NCBI GenBank assembly: GCA_949130495.1
Contig: OX422208.1
Location: forward strand, 401,195,885 to 401,259,884
Source of the DNA: Sambucus nigra
Taxonomy: Eukaryota; Streptophyta; Magnoliopsida; Dipsacales; Adoxaceae
DNA length: 64,000 nucleotides
Direction of reading: 5' to 3'
Shown here piece after piece: positions 22,698-33,704 of the stretch (its first letter is position 1; every line of letters starts with the position of its first letter). The notes below the pieces were generated by a model that saw nothing but the letters and a program-made list of their open reading frames with translations, had not been told where the DNA came from and ran no database searches. Position numbers and translations under genes: made by a program.

Positions 22698-24634
22698 TAT
22701 GGCCATCCTCGATCCTCATCGCGCGGGCGGGCGCGTGGGAAAAGGATCCTTCGGGTCCCGCGCGTCCCTCTCGGGGGCACTTCGACCGGCATCGTTTGAG
22801 ATGTGGTGTAAAAATGTAGAGAGATTCATAGTCGCCAGTCTATTTTACTCAAAACAGACAAAGTAAAAAGAGGAAGCCACCCCTAAGGATGGCATCCAAA
22901 GACATACTGGTGCGTGCGAAACCAAGATGATTCGAGAAGGTTCAGAGGTAGGAATCCTCGACTTGTATCATGGAAAAGATAAAGCGAGTCGTCCGTAGGA
23001 AGATATAAGAATAATATTAGAAAAATAAGATTTATGCGATTACCCCTACGTTGACCGTTATAATGGAACGATAGCGCATATGGAGCAATACGTTACTAAG
23101 GGCAAGTATATAGAATATAAGAAGATTAGATTTAGAGCAAATAGGAAGATGAGAGAAAAAGTGGGAAAAAGGACTCGAGTCTCGGGTTTTACCCCGAGAC
23201 GCCTACGTAGCCTATAAAGGCATCAAAGTCCATGTAGTTTGCATACAAAATGAGGGTTGGGGTTTATCCCATAAATCCAAATGGGGGATCTCTTATTTGT
23301 AAGTGTGTGTGTGTGTGTAGAAAAAGTGTTTTAGTTGTGAGAAAAGTGTGGGAAAAGTATGAGAATCCCATTTGGAATTTATGGGCAAACCCTCTTTTTC
23401 TTGTTTTTGGGTTTATTATTTATATGAAAATAAGAGATGTGCAATATTACTAAATAAAAAGTATATTAGGATGTGTGAGATGAGATACTAAAAAGTGTTA
23501 TGTAATAAAACAAGTTATTGCGAATTTAAGAGAAAGTTGGACCTTCTTGAAGATCTTGAGCTTGATCTTGAATGTGGGAGAGAAGACCTTGCACTTGGAT
23601 GATGATGGAGAGTGGATAATTCACCATGTTTGATGAAAAGGATGATGAAAAGTGGAATTAAAAAAGGGATTTGGAAGTTGAAATCACGCTGCCTTCGAGA
23701 GAGGTTTCTGGGATTCGCTGAGAGTGATTTTTATCAGATCTCGGCTCTCCTTGCGAATGATATGAAGGCCTCTTTTTATAGGCCTAGGTAAGTGCCAATC
23801 GGCATAGACCCGTTCCTGCCTATCGGCAGGGTCTGTAACCTGCCATTTGGCAGTGCACTTCAGGCTTTTTTGGAAAATCGGCCGCCGAGGGCAAAACGTT
23901 GGTCAGAATCACGCACGGGGCATTTCGTTGTTAATGTAATTCAGAGACCTTTGAAATTATTTGGACCGCTCTCAGGTTCGGGAGTTGACTTTGGGTCAAA
24001 TATGGCTCGAAAGTGTTTGTCGGTCTATTGGACCGGAGATCGTTCGGAGGCAAACGGATCGTTCGTCCGCATGGTAAGTCCGAATCGCGCATGGGGTAGA
24101 CCGTTGGAAATATTAGGAGATTTACTTCGACATTCCAAAGAGTTTGACCCGGTTTAGGGAGTTGACTTTGGTCAACCAGGCCCGAGAAGCATTCAGTGAC
24201 CTCTCGGAGTCGAACGGATCGTTCGTCCGCATGGTAAGTTGAAATCATGCACGGGACGGACCGTTGGAAAGGGTATTCAGTGCTCTTTGAAGATTCATTC
24301 AGCCTCAGTAGAGCTGAAGAGTTGACATAGGTCAAACAGATCTCGGGAGTGCCCGATGGCCTTTGGGTCAAGTTTCGGACTCAAATGGATCGTTCGTCCG
24401 CATGGTAAGTCAGAATCGCACACGGGGCGGTCCTTTGGAAAGGGTATTTAGTTCCCTTTGAAGATTCATTCAGTCTCATTCGAGATGAAGAGTTTGAATT
24501 TTGGGTCAAACTGAGTCGGGGAGCGCCCGATGGTTTCTAGGTCAGTACTTGGGACATGACCTAGGTTTGTAGTGATGGAGGGAGGTACTAGGGACCTAAG
24601 GAGAGTTCGGGGGTAACATAATGGGGTGTCTACA
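22698..24634 (-). mobile_element. Tat-1 3' LTR (left copy)
   Basis: Begins on the minus strand TGTAGACACCCCATT (24634) and ends ...GATGGCCATA at 22698 where the right copy has canonical CA. It aligns along its length with 37824-39912, with roughly one difference in ten over the first 235 bases of the plus strand by eye count. It lacks about 130 bp present in the right copy between 22936 and 22945, including the AAGGTGTTAGGCACCC block. Confidence 0.9.
23880..24540. repeat. LTR subrepeats of ~160-170 bp (left LTR)
   Basis: Three to four diverged units, each with GGATCGTTCGTCCGCATGG followed by TAAGT (24055, 24215, 24386), a GAATCGCGCACGGG-type string, TTGGAAAGGGTATTCAGT, and TTGACTTTGGGTCAAA. 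The same units occur in the right LTR at 39160-39800. Confidence 0.85.
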
Positions 24635-24652
24635 GAGCCCCTCTACGGGTGA
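24635..24652 (-). promoter_or_regulatory. Tat-1 polypurine tract
   Basis: On the minus strand GTAGAGGGGCTC directly precedes the TGTAGACACCCC start of the 3' LTR. Confidence 0.65.
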
Positions 24653-24909
24653 GTTTGGAACAAATAATGACCGTCGAATTGACACCACATGATGCCTTTG
24701 AGGGAGTATGATCGATTCAGAGGGTCAAGGCCGATTCTGCAGACCTAAGGAGTGTGCTGGGGATGAATGAAGATCGGAGGATTAGGTTGATTCTGAGGAC
24801 CTGAAGTGGTGTTGGGGGGGTGACCAATTCTATGGGTCGAAGCCAAATATGCGGGCTTAAGTGGTGAGGGTGATCGATTATACGGGTCAAAGCCAATTCT
24901 GTGGGCCTA

Positions 24910-25735
24910 GGGTGAAGATTTCATACCCGAGGTCAATTATGACCTAAGAGTGGTGACGATCGAGGACCAAGGTCAATTATGACCTAACTCAGGTGATAAT
25001 CCAAGACCGGGTCTAATTCTGACCCAAGAGTGGTGACGACCGAGGATCGAGGTCAATTCTGACTTAACTCAGGTGACGATCCAAGACTGGGGCCAATTCT
25101 GACCCAAGAGTGGTGATGACCGAGGTCCGAGGTCCATTCTAACCTAACTCAAGTGACGATCCAAGATCGGGGCCAATTCTGACCCAAGAGTGGTGACAAC
25201 CGAGGACCGAGGTCAATTCTGACCTAACTTAGGTGACAATCAAAGACCGGGGCCAAATTTGACCCATGAGTGGTGACGAACGATGACCGAGGTCAATTCT
25301 AACCTAACTCAGGTGACGATCCAAGACCAAGGCCAATTCTAGCCCAAGCTTTGTGATGACCGAGGGTCGAGGTCAATTTTGACCTAACTCAGGTGACGAT
25401 CCAAGACCAGGGTCAATTTTGACCCAAGAGTTGTGACAACCGAGGACCGAGGTCAATTCTGACCTAACTCAGGTGACGATCCAAGACCGGGTGACGACCG
25501 AGGATCGAAGTCAATTATGACCTAACTCAGGTGACAATCCAAGACCGGGACCAATTCTGACCCAAGAGTGGTGACGACCGAGGATCGAGGTCAATTCTAA
25601 CCTAACTCAGGTGACGATCCAAGATCGGGGCCAATTCTGACCCAAGAGTGGTAACGATCGAGGATCGAGGTCAATTCTGACCTAACTCAGGTGACAATGC
25701 AAGACCGGGGCCAATTCTGACCCAAGAGTGGATAA
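24910..25735. repeat. Tandem array, ~81 bp unit, about ten copies
   Basis: Units alternate two related ~40 bp halves: GGTGACGATCCAAGACCGGG then CCAATTCTGACCCAAGAGTG, and GTGACGACCGAGGACCGAGG then TCAATTCTGACCTAACTCA. Copies recur about every 81 bp, with one shortened unit near 25490. Less regular relatives extend back to ~24680. It lies between the antisense genes and the 3' LTR. Not a CRISPR array: units are contiguous with no unique spacers. Confidence 0.9.
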
Positions 25736-26250
25736 AGATTGGATTTTGATTCCGCTGAAGAAAGAGATTTGTGATTTTGATCTGAGCTGGGGAGCTGATA
25801 GCTGGCGAAGCTTTTAGGAGACCTCGCAGGGGGGAATAACCTATTTTGGGTGTTGTAAGAGAATTCCGTTGGGGAAGTGATCAGGTGATCCTTTACTTTT
25901 CTATGGATGTATTCATTTGGTGCTTCCGGCAGACCTTTACTGGGGACACGTACCTTCTTGAGGTATTCTTTAGTTTGTGCATTTATTTTCATGCATTCGC
26001 ATTTTCCTTTCATGCACTTACATTTTCCTTTCATGCATTCGCATTTTGCTTATATGTCTCTTTTTGCTAGTGAATTCAGACGTGATTTTATGAGGTGATT
26101 GGGTGCAATACCCCGCTGATTACTTTGAAGGATGACACTATTGGGGACTTCTGTCGATTGTATCGATGGTGTAAGGCCAATCGACAATCGAAGGGATCTC
26201 TTTCCCTGGAGGCGGTGCGTCAGGTTTTATATGACCTAACCAGTGATAGG

Positions 26251-26329
26251 GTAAGGCTCTTTCCATTTCAATCTTGGTTTTTGCTCCTTCTGATCTTGAA
26301 TTGATTTATGCTCTCTCGGAGATTTTCAG
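26251..26329 (+). other. Predicted intron 1 of antisense gene 1
   Basis: 79 nt, GTAAGG donor and T-rich tract ending TTTTCAG. Removal links the frame of exon A (phase 0) to that of exon B. It contains the in-frame terminator of the unspliced frame. Confidence 0.6.
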
Positions 26330-26869
26330 GTGACCTTTTACCCGTGGGGGACAGCCATTTAGGATGCGGGGGCGACCGGGGTGAATGCGCAGATGAGGTA
26401 TTTGCTGGCGCATGAGTTCAGCCATTCCTGGTACCTCAGGGAGAGGGTGGTTTGTCAGATTGCTGAGGAGGAGGTGGTGGTGCCACCCACGCAGTCTCCT
26501 ATGTCTATGAGGCAGGAGCGACTGATGTTGGAGGATGAGAGGATCGCGGCGATGATCGACGAGTCCTACTTGCTATACACTGATACGGCTGTGCTATATG
26601 ACTATATGGATTTTTTGACGAGATGGTTGATGGCGCCCAGCATATATGATGCATTGCCCTTCCCTCCAACGGGTTCGAGGGTGGTGGGATCTTCCCACAA
26701 CGGTGGTGGTCCATCAGCATCTGCGGCGGTGGCGACCTCAAAGGTACAACTGCATACCCCTTCATACAAAATTCGGCGGGCTGATGGAGGGATGGTGCCT
26801 ATGCTGCACCGTCCTCATGCGATGGATTCGAAGGAGTTGGGTTTGACAGAGGAATTCCTTCGACCTGTG

Positions 26870-26950
26870 GTATACCTTTTTGTTCTTCTCTTTCTTTATT
26901 TTCTGTTTTGGTCATTTCTTCTTTGATACTGATTTCACCTTTTCTTTCAG
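26870..26950 (+). other. Predicted intron 2 of antisense gene 1
   Basis: 81 nt, GTATAC donor, very T-rich body and TTTCTTTCAG acceptor, phase 0. Exon C continues in the same frame. Confidence 0.6.
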
Positions 26951-27151
26951 CAAGTTCGGGTGTCGACCACTTCTCTCAGAGACATTAGAGACTGGATATC
27001 TTCGGCGACTGCCCATATTCGGGATGCGGTTCCCATTCCTTCTTGCTTGGTGCCGTCTGCCTCATCCGGAGAGGACTCTGGCTCGGGTAGTTGTGGTGCG
27101 TCATCTCGCCGTAGGGGGAAGAGAGCACGCCGCAGGGGTGGAAGCTCTTGA

Positions 27152-27670
27152 AAGAGAGAGAGAGAGTGATAAAGAATGTGGGTTCGGGCGGAGTCTCATT
27201 GTTTTTTCTTTTTCTTTCTATTTCCTACAAAATGATGTAACTCAAAAAATAGATATATGCAATGCAATGGAGTTTTTTTAACTATCCTTTATTTAATGAT
27301 GAATGAATGCATGCACATGCACTTTTTACTTTGCTGCTGAGACCGTAAAAAGGAATATTTTTGGATTTTTTTTAAAGAAGTTTTTTTGATTAAAAAGGGG
27401 ACTTAAAGGGATTTTGAAATTCTGTTGAGAATATCAATTTATTTTTATTGAGTTTTCTGATTTGACAAAAGAGGAAAAAAAGGGGAATTTCTAAAAATGG
27501 GGGGGGGGGGGGGGTGCTGATCGGCAAGCACCCTGACCTGCCTATCGGCAGTTCAGTCCAGTCCCATCAATTCAAAGCTTTAATTGGTATCCTCTTCAGC
27601 CTTTGGTACCTTGTGGGGTAGGATTCCCTCCGATTTCTGCAGGGATTATGTCCCTTATGAGGGTTTTCAA
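27152..27670 (+). other. Spacer and upstream region of antisense gene 2
   Basis: Contains the putative 3' untranslated part of antisense gene 1, a G-run of 16 (27499-27514) and ACCTGCCTATCGGCAG (27536-27551), a motif also present in the Tat-1 LTRs. No ORF of note. Confidence 0.5.
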
Positions 27671-27681
27671 GTATAAAAAGG
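27671..27681 (+). promoter_or_regulatory. TATA box of antisense gene 2
   Basis: GTATAAAAAGG lies 73 bp upstream of the ATG at 27754, with a pyrimidine-rich leader between. This is normal plant promoter spacing and supports transcription opposite to gag-pol. Confidence 0.6.
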
Positions 27682-27753
27682 GGTAAGGGTGGAGTGTTTT
27701 CATCACACCTTTGCATTCTTACCTACTTGCCTACCATCTCTTAGCCTTGTAAG

Positions 27754-28930
27754 ATGGCTCTCCCTGGTAGCATTGAGTTTGCTGGCTACCTCGAAGCCTT
27801 GGAAACTATGTGCTCTTATAATGTCGACTACGATGCTTTCAACATGCGTCAAGTCTCCTTGTGGAGCAATCGGCCTTTTGAGTGGAACGTGCTGACGACA
27901 GTAGTACAATTCTGGTACCCCGAAGACCATGTATTCCGCTTTGGGTTGGAAGAAGTTTGTCCTACCTACGAGGAATTTTCTGCCATACTGGGTGTAAATC
28001 CTAGTGTTGCTGTGACTTTGCCCGAATTTTCCCGTTCTCCCAGGGATTTTATTGGACGGGATTCTTCACATTTTGCCTTCGACGGCTAGATCATTGGTTG
28101 ATGGAGGAATGATCATCCTCCCGGTGGTGCTGCAGTCCGTGCATTTGCGGGAAGTAGGTGATGCTGGCTATGCTGGAGCCGTTGTTCTGGGCCTGGTTTC
28201 AAAATTGCTGTTGGTGATTGGGGAGGTGCAAGTGGATCCATAACTTGCAGCCATTACTACATGGATGTCATACCGTCGCAATCCTGCGACGGTGATATTG
28301 GCGGAGACTCTGAATGGCCTGGATGTCTAAAGAGAATGTCGTTCTAACTTTTTGAGGGGTAGCCCTGTGATGTTGTTCATGTGGTTGTCTGAAATATTCC
28401 GCTTGGCGACTCCTTCAGAGTATCTCTTGTTGGTCATGCCCAACTTCTTTTCATGCTACTTCATCAGCGTTGGCCTGTATGTTGAGAACTAGGAGAATTA
28501 GCTTGTGGAATATGGGGCTCGTGGGTTGTATTAGTCAGTTCCTTGGTGGGGACAGTTGCAGCCTGTTCTAGAGCAAGGGGAGTATTCATATGTACGACTG
28601 GTTGGTCTCAGACATACCTCTTTTTACTTCCCTTGGCGGCTTTTATGCCAATTCGACTGGGAGCAGGTCGTGCCCCCTCGGATCTCAAACTTCTTGATGG
28701 TAGAAGATTTGACTGAGCGCCTGCGTCTGTTGCTTGGGTCTTTGTGGGAAAATTGGCGTTCGTCGACCCGTCCCTCTCCGTCTATCGAGAAGGTTTGGCA
28801 TGTCTCCAAAGATTATATGAAGTGGTTGTGGAGGAAAATAGTCAGCAAGATGTTGGCAGTAGAGACTGAACAAAGATGGTTTGTTTTATCAAACACCATG
28901 GAAGGGGTGTTGTGGTCTTTTCGTAGATAG
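27754..28930 (+). pseudogene. Tat-1 antisense gene 2 (plant mobile domain / DUF7745-like)
   Basis: Starts MALPGSIEFAGYLEALETM and continues RPFEWNVLTTVVQFWYPEDH, then CPTYEEFSAILGVNP. The 'W.P..H.F.FG..E.CP(T)..EF..ILG' pattern resembles the N-terminal region of plant mobile domain proteins (aminotransferase-like/DUF7745 families) spread by retroelements. Frame 1 ends at 28089; the homologous reading continues in another frame from ~28052 to 28930 after a frameshift, with stops near 28242, 28328, 28489 and 28533. The last open piece (28556-28930) is 124 codons. A polyadenylation-like AATGAAATAAAC lies at ~29163. Function in the element is unknown; host-gene capture is plausible. Family assignment is from memory. 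Confidence 0.55.
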
Positions 28931-29550
28931 TTAAGGCTTATCGATCCATGGAATGTTTACGGCACTCTATTCAGGCGGGGGAAACTTGGGGACCTCAGGA
29001 TGTAGATGATGAGCGTGCAGGATCCTCTGGTAGCTGTGGGTAGGACTCTTGGGGAGTTTATTTGCATAAAAGATGTGGGGATTTTATTTGGCTTTTTATG
29101 GTAGTGGGGAAGGGAGTTATCAGTTCCTTTTTCTTATGTAATCCGTACTGTAATTTCTTATTAATGAAATAAACAAGTTTCTAATCATCCAGCGGTGCCC
29201 TTTGATGAGTTTTTATATTTTGAATTATCTATACTGATCGCTAAGGCATATATAATCCTTTTGTTCAAATATTTTTAAAATTAACCGCCGTTCTCGGAGG
29301 TAAGAAAAGAATAGTATTTTGTGGAAAAGAAAGGGCCGCACTCATGTGCGGTGCATGAGCTGCCTACGTACCTCTGAGATTTTTTGAAAATGTTTTTATC
29401 TGTTTGCAAAATAGTTTTTTGCAGAGGATCAGGCCCACGTAGTTCTGGGTAGAGGGAAATGAAGAGTTTTATTTTTATTTTTATTTATTTATTTATGTTT
29501 TTTAGAATAGAAGGGGGATGAGAAGAATCGTAGCGCGCCGAGATTTCGGA
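28931..29550. other. Spacer between convergent antisense gene 2 and pol
   Basis: The plus-strand gene and the minus-strand pol converge here. Contains AATGAAATAAAC (~29163), a possible poly(A) signal for the plus-strand gene, and T-rich TTTATTTTTATTT runs (29468-29500). No ORF recognised. Confidence 0.5.
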
Positions 29551-30960
29551 CTAGGGGTAGAATTTCTTGAGACGGTTCAGGTTGACTAGACGAGCCATCT
29601 CCTCCCCATATAGGTCAGTGAGTATGGCAGCACCGCCGGATAAGATTTTCTTCACAATGTAGGGGCCGCTCCAATTGGGCTTGAATTTCCCTCTGGGGTC
29701 CTAGATCGGTTCTATTATTTCCTTGAGAGATAAATCCCCCTCCCGAACACCTCAGTCCTTGACTCTCTTATTGAATGATCGCGCTATTCGGCGATGGTAC
29801 CCCTATATGTGGTAAAGTGCTTTTAATCTTCTTTCATCTAGGAGGGCTAGCTCATCAAGATGACTTTGGTATCAGTCTTCTTCACTAACCCTACTTTCGA
29901 GCATGACGCGTAGCGAGGGTATTTCCATCTCCACAGGTAGGACTGCTTCCATGCCGTAGACCAGGGAGTAAGGGGTAGCCCCAGTAGAGGTTCGGATTGA
30001 GGTTCGATATCCCTAGAGGTCATATGGGATCTGGTTGGACCAATCCCTACAACTTTTCGGTCATCTTACTGATGATGGCTTTGAGGTTTTTGTTGGCGTC
30101 TTCAACTGCACCATTGGTCTGAGGTCGGTAGGGAGAAGATTTGTGTCTCTGAATCCTGTACTCGTTGACTACTTTTGTGACTTTTTCTTCGAAATGTAAC
30201 CCGTTATCTGATACCAGCTCGTGCGAAACCCCATATCGACAAATGATATTTTTCTTGAGGAATTTGGCCACTTTCTTGGCATTCAATACTACGTATGACT
30301 CAGCCTCGACTTATTTGGTGAAGTAATCGATGGCAGCCAGGATGAACTCATGTCTGTTTGAATCCTTTGGTGTAACCTTCCCTATGATGTCGATACCCCA
30401 GGTGCAGAATGGCCAGAGAGAGGTCATGTTGTATAATTCTTACGAAGGCAAGTGTTGAAGGTTGGAGAATTGTTGGCATTTGAGGCACCTCCAGACATAG
30501 GCGGTGCAATCCTGGACCATGGTGGTCCAGTATTAGCCCTGTCGGATGATCTTCTTGGCGAGCATGTGACCATTTATGTGGGGTCCGTATTCCCCGCTGT
30601 GGATTTTCTGTATTATTTTCTCAATCTCAGCCCCTGTGATGCAGTGTAGATGAGTTCCATCGAAATTCCTCTTGAGTAGAGCTTTATGACAAATGATTTA
30701 CTGGGCAGCCAATCTTCGGAGGGTTGTTCGATATTTCTTATTGGAACCCTCGGGATACCTACCATGTTTGAGGAGGCCCCAGATATGGTAGCAATGGGTC
30801 GGCTAGTTCCGGATCTTCCGTGGATACAAGCTCAATATGGTAGCAATGGGTCGGTTTGTCTTGATTTTGAACTAGGAAGGGGGTCATTGTTATTCCTTCG
30901 GGTGTGTTGACCATCGAGGCCAAGGTGGTGAGAGCATCGGCTAGGTTATTCTTTGCTCGA
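29551..30960 (-). pseudogene. Tat-1 integrase, broken
   Basis: On the minus strand: the zinc-binding HHCC part reads HINGHMLAKKI...DCTAYVWRCLKCQQ (about 30590-30470); the core shows GIDIIGKVTPKDSN, ELVSDNGLHFE and RPQTNGAVEDANKN, so the D-D-E residues are present. The best open piece is 30286-30047. In-frame stops interrupt at about 30543, 30315 and 30045. The C-terminal end LNRLKKFYP with a stop at 29551 matches the usual end of Tat pol polyproteins. Integrase inserts the cDNA; this copy cannot work. Confidence 0.85.
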
Positions 30961-31400
30961 GGTAGGTAATGGAAGGTGATGTCTCAGAATCGGGAGGCTA
31001 ACTCTTCTAATTGGGCATGAAAGGGTTGAAGCTGTTCGTCCTTGACTTTCCACTTTCTGAGCACTTGACTGATGATAAGGGTAGAATCCTCGTAGGCATC
31101 AAGGTATTGAATACCTTTCTCGATAGCAACCTTGAGGCCCACTGTGCATGCCTCGTATTCCGTCATGTTATTGGTGCAAGGGAAATCCAATTTAATGGCG
31201 ATGGGAGTGTGGGAGTCATCTGGTGCGATCAGAAGTATCCCAATGCCATATCCCTTTTTATTGGCAGCGCCGTCAAAGAACATTTTCCATCGAAGGCGGT
31301 CTTGAGTGGTGCAGAGGATATTTTCATCTGGGAATTTGGAGATCTGGACATCTGCTTCGTCTATGGGGTAATCGACGAGGTAGTCAGCTATGGCTCTTCC
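30961..31400 (-). pseudogene. Tat-1 second (archaeal-type) RNase H
   Basis: Part of the open minus-strand frame 31694-30984. Motifs WKMFFDGAANKKGYGIG, NNMTEYEACTVGLKVAIEKG and YEDSTLIISQV supply the D-E-D residues of an RNase H fold. A second RNase H downstream of the RT-linked one is a recognised character of the Tat lineage, in which it is proposed to replace the function of the first. This domain is uninterrupted here. Confidence 0.85.
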
Positions 31401-32990
31401 TTTAATGGCTTTCTGTGTGACGTACACGATATCAAATTCGGTTAGGAGCATCAACCATCGGGCCATTCGACTGTATAAGGCGGGTTTCTCAAGCAGGTAT
31501 TTTATGGGATCAATTCGGGATACAAGTTTGATGGGGAAGGCGAGCATGTAGTGTCGTAACTTTTGGGTTACCCATACAGGTGCGACACATGCCTTTTCTA
31601 AAGAAGTGTAGTTGACCTCGTACCCTACCAATTTGCAACTGGTGTAATAGATGGCTCTTTCTTTGCTGGCATCTTCAAGGTATTGGGCTAGCAATGCCCC
31701 GGCTGTAGTGTCGGTTAGGTCAGGTATAGGAACAAAGGGAGACCAGACTATGGTGGCATAAGAACTGGAGGTTGGGTCAGATATTGTTTGATTTGGTCAA
31801 AAGCTTCTTGACAGGCCTCATTCCAAACCTTAGTTGAATGTTTTCGAAGGAGCTTGAATATCGGTTCACAGATGGAGGTTAGCTGGCTAATGAACCGGCT
31901 GATATATTGTAATTTCCCAAGAAACCCTCAGACTACTGTCTCTGTTTGGGTTGGTGGAATCTCAAGTATGGCTTTCAGCTTTGTAGGATCTGCTTCTATC
32001 CCCTTTTCGCCGACCATAAACCCCAAGAGTTTTTCCTTTATAACGCCGAAGACACACTTCTATGGATTAAGTCGCATCTGATACTGTCGCAGTCGTTCGA
32101 AGAACTTTCGAAGAGCGGGAACATGACCTCCTCTAGTTTTGGATTTAATAATCATATCATCCACATAAACCTCGACCTCCTTGTGGATTAGATCGTGCAC
32201 GATGGTTGTGGCAGCCCTTTGGTAGGTAGCCCTAACATTCTTGAGACTGAATGGCATAACGGTGTTGCAAAAGGTTCCCCATGGGGTGATGAATGCGGGT
32301 TTTTCTTAGTGGTCTGGGTGTATCTTGATTTGGTTATATCCGAAAAACCCGTCGACAAATGACTTGAGAGCATGACTGGCTGTGTTGTCCACGATCATGT
32401 CGATATTGGGTAACGGATAATCATACTTTGGAGCAGATTTGTTTAAATCTCGGTAATCTACACACATTCGAACCTTCCCTCCTGATTTCGGCACATGTAC
32501 AATGTTGTCTAGCCATGTGGGTTATTCGATCACCCGAATGAAACCCACGTTTAACTGTTTGACCACCTCTTCTTTGACCTTGAGCGACCATTCATTTGCA
32601 GAGTTTTCTAAATTTTTGTTTAATCGAAAAATAATCTAGGAGAGTGGGGATCTCGTGTTGATCTATTTCAGGATCGATGTCGGGCATATCATCATAGGAC
32701 CATGCAAAGACATCTAGGAACTCGTTCATCAATTCTTCGAGTTGTGCGCTCTCATGCTCGTCAAGGGTGGCCCCTATCCTAATCTCGCGCAGTTGGCTAC
32801 TAGAATCGAGATTAATAACTACAGTCTCTTCTTTATCAACTTGAATACGGTTATGTTGTTTATTATTAACCTTATTTAGATCAATTAAGAATTATTCATT
32901 TGCAAAATCATCATCATCAAAAGTTTGATTAGAATTCAAGCAGTTAATGTAAGGCACAACAAGATACTCAAAATCTTCATTTATTTAATT
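31401..32990 (-). pseudogene. Tat-1 reverse transcriptase and first RNase H, broken
   Basis: From the right: a linker with IGATLDEHESAQLEELMNEF and DVFAWSYDDMPDIDPEI, then MPKSGGKVRMCVDYRDLNKS (32494 down), LPNIDMIVDNTASH, KSFVDGFFGYNQIKIHP, WGTFCNTVMPFSLKNVRATY and the active-site box EVYVDDMIIKSKT. Then thumb and RT-RNase H connection (FLGKLQYISRFISQLTSICE), and the degenerate first RNase H (RAIYYTSCKLVGYEVNYTSL, ending near IADYLVDYPI). Stops and frameshifts break it (near 32310, 32055 and 31700). It would synthesise element cDNA. Confidence 0.9.
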
Positions 32991-33704
32991 GATAGGAAAA
33001 ATTGCATTGAGAACCTCATCAAAAGAGGTCTCGATTACATTTGATCAAGGATAGGCAACAAAAGAAGAAATAGGTAAACAATGGGGTTAGGGGAGATTTT
33101 AGGGGGTAAACTGGCGCAGCATGCCAGTTGAGGAGATGAGCATCAGCAGCTTTAATCAGACGGGATGGGTCCATTGATGTAGTGCCTGAATGAACCATGT
33201 AGAGTGCCAACCCCAATATCTGTAAGTTAAAGGAATCTTCATAATCGCTTTCCTGAGTCTCTTCGGCATCTTTGATGAGCGGTTGTACTTGGTGTGGGAA
33301 ACTTTCGGCCCATGGGTAGCTGTCTTGGAAAAAGATCTGTATTCCCAGCCTCATCTTCTTATCTGTGTGGTCATACCATGGTTCTGGAAAATTACAAAAG
33401 GGGAAGTCCTCTCCTTCTTTGATGAATCGCCCATTTAAGGAGTCTCCTGAGATAGTTCGAATGCAGTCTGATCTTCTCTTTGGTCGAGACTGGCGAATCA
33501 TTCTGAGCTCTTGTTTTGATGGTTGTTACCCCAAGCCACAAGGAGGGAAATCTTTCTTCAGTTTGATGGGCCCAAGTATCCCTTACTGCCTTTGCCCTAG
33601 CCCCAGTCCGGGCATGAAGAGCATGTTTCTGAACATCTGAATCACATTGACATTGCCATGAGGGTCATATTCTGGACAAACCTTTTCTTTAAAACTGTCC
33701 CCTG
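32991..33704 (-). pseudogene. Tat-1 protease-RT spacer region
   Basis: Minus-strand frame 33501-33019 (160 codons) lies between protease and RT. It has acidic clusters (KDAEETQESDYEDSFNLQI) but no domain I recognise. In Ogre elements the protease-RT interval holds a spliced intron or linker; whether one exists here cannot be told by eye. Confidence 0.4.

Larger units (their letters stand above)
25862..27151 (+). pseudogene. Tat-1 antisense gene 1, spliced, nearly open
   Basis: On the strand opposite to gag-pol. Exon A runs to 26250 (open from ~26086, containing ITLKDDTIGDFCRLYRW), intron 26251-26329 (GTAAGG...TTTTCAG), exon B 26330-26869, intron 26870-26950 (GTATAC...TTTCAG), exon C 26951-27151. 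Both introns are phase 0 and joining keeps one frame to a TGA, with a single TAG in exon B (26360). Exon B has FSHSWYLRERVVCQIAEEEV and acidic helices, then a Gly/Ser linker; exon C ends in Ser- and Arg-rich sequence (SSRRRGKRARRRGG). An earlier exon (25862-25964, WGSDQVILYFSMDVFIWCF) is likely. I do not recognise the family; such antisense ORFs are known in Tat/Retand elements. Function unknown. Confidence 0.5.

Noticed and set aside
23792..24371. Overlapping 121- and 146-codon ORFs on opposite strands
   Set aside because: They lie in the LTR subrepeats of Tat-1 and repeat with the unit; no protein features. The similar ORFs at 39139-40004 have the same cause.
24910..25735. CRISPR-like regular repeats
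   Set aside because: Plant nuclear DNA, contiguous units, no unique spacers or cas genes; same reasoning for 54890-56705.
27499..27514. Run of 16 G as possible quadruplex element
   Set aside because: Could form a G-structure but homopolymer runs also arise by slippage or assembly error; nothing else supports function.
31011..31445. 144-codon plus-strand ORF
   Set aside because: Shadow of the open RNase H frame on the minus strand.
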